From: Gymnothorax reevesii
Taxonomy: Eukaryota > Chordata > Actinopteri > Anguilliformes > Muraenidae
DNA: 64,000 bases
Reading direction: 5' to 3'
Assembly: GCA_029721435.1 (NCBI GenBank)
Contig: CM056574.1
Location: 33,374,001-33,438,000 of the forward strand
Shown here: positions 62,001 through 64,000 of the stretch, piece after piece
Layout: each line of letters opens with the position of its first letter
Position numbering within the stretch: position 1 is the stretch's first letter
Notes under the pieces: generated by a model
The model's database searches: none
What the model saw: only the letters and a program-made list of their open reading frames with translations
Told to the model about the DNA's origin: nothing
Program-made: the position numbers and the translations under genes

Positions 62001-62923
62001 ATTTTGTCTTTGGTCACACTTCTGATGAAATGTTGCTCATAAAGGCTGTATACAGCATGTATAATGCATTCATAAATGAGTCATGTCTTCATAAATCATA
62101 CATAAGCAAATGTCATGCTTTGTAAAGGGTGAAATGGCACATCATTATTCAACATGTGATGCCAGATGTCATGTAACTGACAATGTCACTTAGCTAGTGG
62201 CTTAATGCTATAAAGGGTGACGTTGTCACATCTGGCATCACATGCTGAATAAGGATGTGTTATTTCACCCTTTACAAAGCATTGCATGTGCTTATGTATG
62301 ATTTATGTGATTTATGAAAGCCTTTGTAAGCAACACTACTTCTGAACGGTGACCTCATCCTTTTTCAAACCCACCAACCCCATTTTTTACGCATCTTTCC
62401 CATTGGTGGTGCTTGGGAATCGATTTGAATGCGCTCTTGGTTTTGGGCCTGGTTTTGTGCGAATGGATTGCTTGCTGATGGATTAAAACTCCTTCTGTTC
62501 TCCTCTCCCTTTCCCACAGACCCACCCAGATGGCACCCAATTTTTTTACCGCTACAAGCCAACTCCCCAAGTTGCCGAAGCATTGAGCAATTTTAAGTAA
62601 GTAACATCTTGTGCGCGTAGCAGCAGCACCTGATTAGTTCTGAGGTACCTTTCATTTTTTCACCCCGCTAACCTATCATCTGTCAAAGACATGTATTGTT
62701 GTTTGTATAAGTCTTTTTCAGCCTATTTTGTTTGAGTCGATGCTTGTGCTAGTTGGCTCAGCTGAACCCTCAAACAGGCCTGGCTTCACGCTGTGGCTAT
62801 GTGGTAGCTAATGCTATTGAGCGCTAACGCTGCCTCGCCCGCACACGCAGGATTCCCGATGACCTTGTTCGGTGGTCTGTGCAGTACCTGGGCAGCTCGG
62901 ATGGATCAAAGACGACCAGCTGA
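53056..62923 (+). CDS. acd: Shelterin subunit TPP1 (adrenocortical dysplasia protein homolog)
   Basis: TPP1 links POT1 to TIN2 in shelterin and recruits telomerase through its OB fold. The coding exons are 53056-53160, 53286-53407, 53631-53721, 53941-54020, 54745-54789, 55262-55344, 55940-56262, 57620-57698, 58011-58061, 58766-58909, 59208-59998, 62520-62596 and 62851-62923. They total 2064 nt, an uninterrupted 687 codons plus TGA. Family evidence: PWIEALI at residues 11-17 (human PWIRELI), LLISDGTVSMSAVLTKQ for the OB-fold strands (human LLVSDGTHSVRCLVTRE), KFFLIVDKM (human EFYLQVDRF), EAFTVPAS (human EAVYTVPSS), and a C-terminus with FFYRYKPTPQ then IPDDLVRWSVQYL (human FQYEYEPP and LPPQLMAWALHFL), the TIN2-binding segment. 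Exon 11 (791 nt) is Ser/Pro/Glu-rich, probably disordered, with a basic KRRR cluster near residue 590 that may be a nuclear signal. The protein is much longer than the human one (about 460-540 residues). Exon 7-8 borders and the first ATG are the least certain points. Confidence 0.88.
54021..55261. other. acd introns 4-5
   Basis: Non-coding apart from the 45-nt exon 5 (54745-54789). No recognised repeat. Confidence 0.5.
56263..57619. other. acd intron 7
   Basis: The longest intron in the middle of acd, without recognised elements. Small open frames here (for example 56490-56900 minus) show no domain. Confidence 0.5.
58491..58729 (+). repeat. ACCCCCCGCAAC-type short repeat, family B copy 2
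   Basis: Begins ACCCCCCGCAACGAAGTTTA, then GGGGGGTATACTGGATTTGC, a TG/TC-rich run, ATCTCATAACCTACTCATC, and ends GTTGCGGGGGGTATCCTG plus CCATGCTTACTGACTAA. The end lies 36 bp before the acd exon 10 splice acceptor. Copy 1 is at 31210-31459 in the other orientation. Confidence 0.8.
60118..60373 (+). mobile_element. tRNA-derived SINE, copy 3 (5' truncated)
   Basis: Matches the 3' half of the 38757 copy: GCAGTGCGTAATTGTCTT, GCTCAGGGACATGGGAG, TTGGGTTAGCAT, CTGATTGGACATTCCAAATT and a terminal A run (60358-60371). Lies in acd intron 11, sense orientation. Confidence 0.65.
60374..62011. other. acd intron 11, nothing further recognised
   Basis: AT-rich with several A/T tracts (60829-60842, 60969-60986). 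No exon or element was identified. Confidence 0.5.
62012..62354. mobile_element. Palindromic MITE in acd intron 11
   Basis: Nearly the whole 343 bp is an inverted repeat. GGTCACACTTCTGATGAAAT opens the left arm and CAACACTACTTCTGAACGGTGACC, given here as ACTTCTGAACGGTGACC, closes the right. The inner arms share AAAGGGTGAAATGGCACATC against TGTGTTATTTCACCCTTTAC. The target duplication was not resolved. Confidence 0.75.
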
Positions 62924-63900
62924 GTGCCATCTGGAACAGCCGGTGCTATGAGCAGGGGCCTCCTCGAGTTTCAGGCTGCTCCGCTCCCATCTCTGGCAGG
63001 ATGGCCATACAGCACAGCCCAGAAACATGATGGACTGCAGAAAACTGGAGCTGTTGGTTATTTGTGAAGGCAGCCAGGTTGCTATTAGTAACCTTGACTT
63101 TATGCCCTCAGAACTAGAGGCACCTGTAAGGGGAGCAGAATGTGGCTTCAAGTCCCACCAGTGTGGAACAAAAATAGCTATTTGAAAGTTAGGGTTGCCA
63201 AAGATTGTGGGAGTTGGTTTACTCCAGCCCTACTGTTCTCAGATATTGACAATAGTTGTTCCATAGGTTTATGGGAGTTGAAGTTCTCGTGCTTAGATTG
63301 CCTTAATGGCTTTTGATAACAGCCCATCTCTTCTTGTGGACCAAGCTCAGGTTCTTAACATCCCAACCCGTTTTTATATCATAATTCCCGTCAGCACCAC
63401 ACTGAAATGTACAGCTGATGTTTCAGTTATTGTTTAGGGTATTGTCCCCCGCCGCGCGAAATAGTATTCATGACTGTCCGTTCCGAATCCTTGTCAGCGA
63501 GATATCTCAAGAACGAACAGACAGATTTCCTTCAAATTTCATGTCAACATGTATTAGGGTGGTGCCCCGGCGCCAGTCGATTTTGGTGACCTTCGCGTCA
63601 CTCTCAAGGTTACACCGAGACACTGTTCATTTTGACACGATTTGCCATTTCCTGGCGGGGGACTAAGACACGTTAGTGGCAAATACTTGTTTTGTTTTCC
63701 ATTTTACTCTGCAGACAATGGATGATTTCTATATTGGGTCAAAAAAAGTTCCATAAAAATAGTTAAATTAAGCTTATTTAAAATAATAAAACGTGTATGT
63801 TGTCTCACCAAAGCTCGTTTCCATCTGCTTCCTGGAAAACCATTTTAGTGGCGTTATGTGTACAATTGGACACGAATAAAAATAGGAGCATCAGTAAATG
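62924..63900 (+). other. acd 3' flank with candidate poly(A) signals
   Basis: This non-coding sequence follows the acd stop. Candidate AATAAA signals lie at 63785-63790 and 63875-63880, both AT-rich and unproven. A dispersed repeat (63441-63692) sits between the stop and both signals. If either is used, the repeat is part of the acd 3' UTR. Confidence 0.3.
63441..63692 (+). repeat. GTCCCCCGCC-type short repeat, family A copy 2
   Basis: Same order and high identity to 9293-9573: GTCCCCCGCCGCGC (63444), GATATCTCAAGAACGAA, GTGCCCCGGCGCCAGTCGA, GGCGGGGGAC (63654-63663), CACGTTAGTGGCAAATACTT. It is shorter by about 25 bp near its start. It lies downstream of acd. Confidence 0.75.
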
Positions 63901-64000
63901 ATCCATTCCCTTCCGATGAACATCATCGCAAGCACGAGCAAATCCATCCATTTGAATGTGCGTCTGCAATTAAAGCCAACCGAATCGACTCCCCTCCTTT

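Noticed and set aside
1..64000. tRNA, rRNA, snRNA or microRNA genes; CRISPR arrays; retroviral or LINE reverse transcriptase
   Set aside because: Looked for on both strands; only SINE tRNA-like heads were seen. No YxDD or gag-pol motifs and no spaced direct-repeat arrays were found.

Overview
This window is vertebrate nuclear DNA, almost certainly from a teleost fish. It has three spliced genes with long introns, many Tc1-like DNA transposons, hAT-, piggyBac- and Harbinger-like non-autonomous elements, tRNA-derived SINEs and long CA/TG arrays. Nothing bacterial, viral or organellar was seen. The species cannot be named from sequence alone.

Layout. From 1 to 36.5 kb the minus strand carries cfdp1 (Swc5/BCNT family chromatin factor). 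Its exons 1-5 lie at 36526 down to 20204. The C-terminal BCNT domain exons were not found, so roughly 1-20.2 kb is probably a very long cfdp1 intron, packed with repeats. At 36.5-37.1 kb a compact bidirectional promoter separates cfdp1 from tmem170a, which runs on the plus strand (three exons, 37138-40667, with a 3' UTR of about 2.2 kb). The human orthologues CFDP1 and TMEM170A are also neighbours. From 42.9 to 51.1 kb there is no gene. This stretch holds nested transposons, chiefly a compound inverted repeat of about 7 kb invaded by a Harbinger-like element, small MITEs and a nearly complete Tc1 element. From 53.0 to 62.9 kb the plus strand carries acd, encoding the shelterin protein TPP1. 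I could assemble it as 13 phase-consistent exons (687 codons plus stop), from the OB fold through a long disordered serine/proline-rich exon to the TIN2-binding C-terminus.

The genes do not form a pathway. cfdp1 (SRCAP/SWR1-type H2A.Z chromatin remodelling) and tmem170a (ER and nuclear-envelope shape) share a promoter. acd (telomere capping and telomerase recruitment) is an independent unit. Most of the unusual content is mobile DNA. It includes paired occupied and empty insertion sites, target-site duplications readable at single-base resolution, four related short repeat families bounded by CCCCCG/CGGGGG-type ends, and two large foldback elements. All exon models come from reading splice sites and phases by eye, without alignment.
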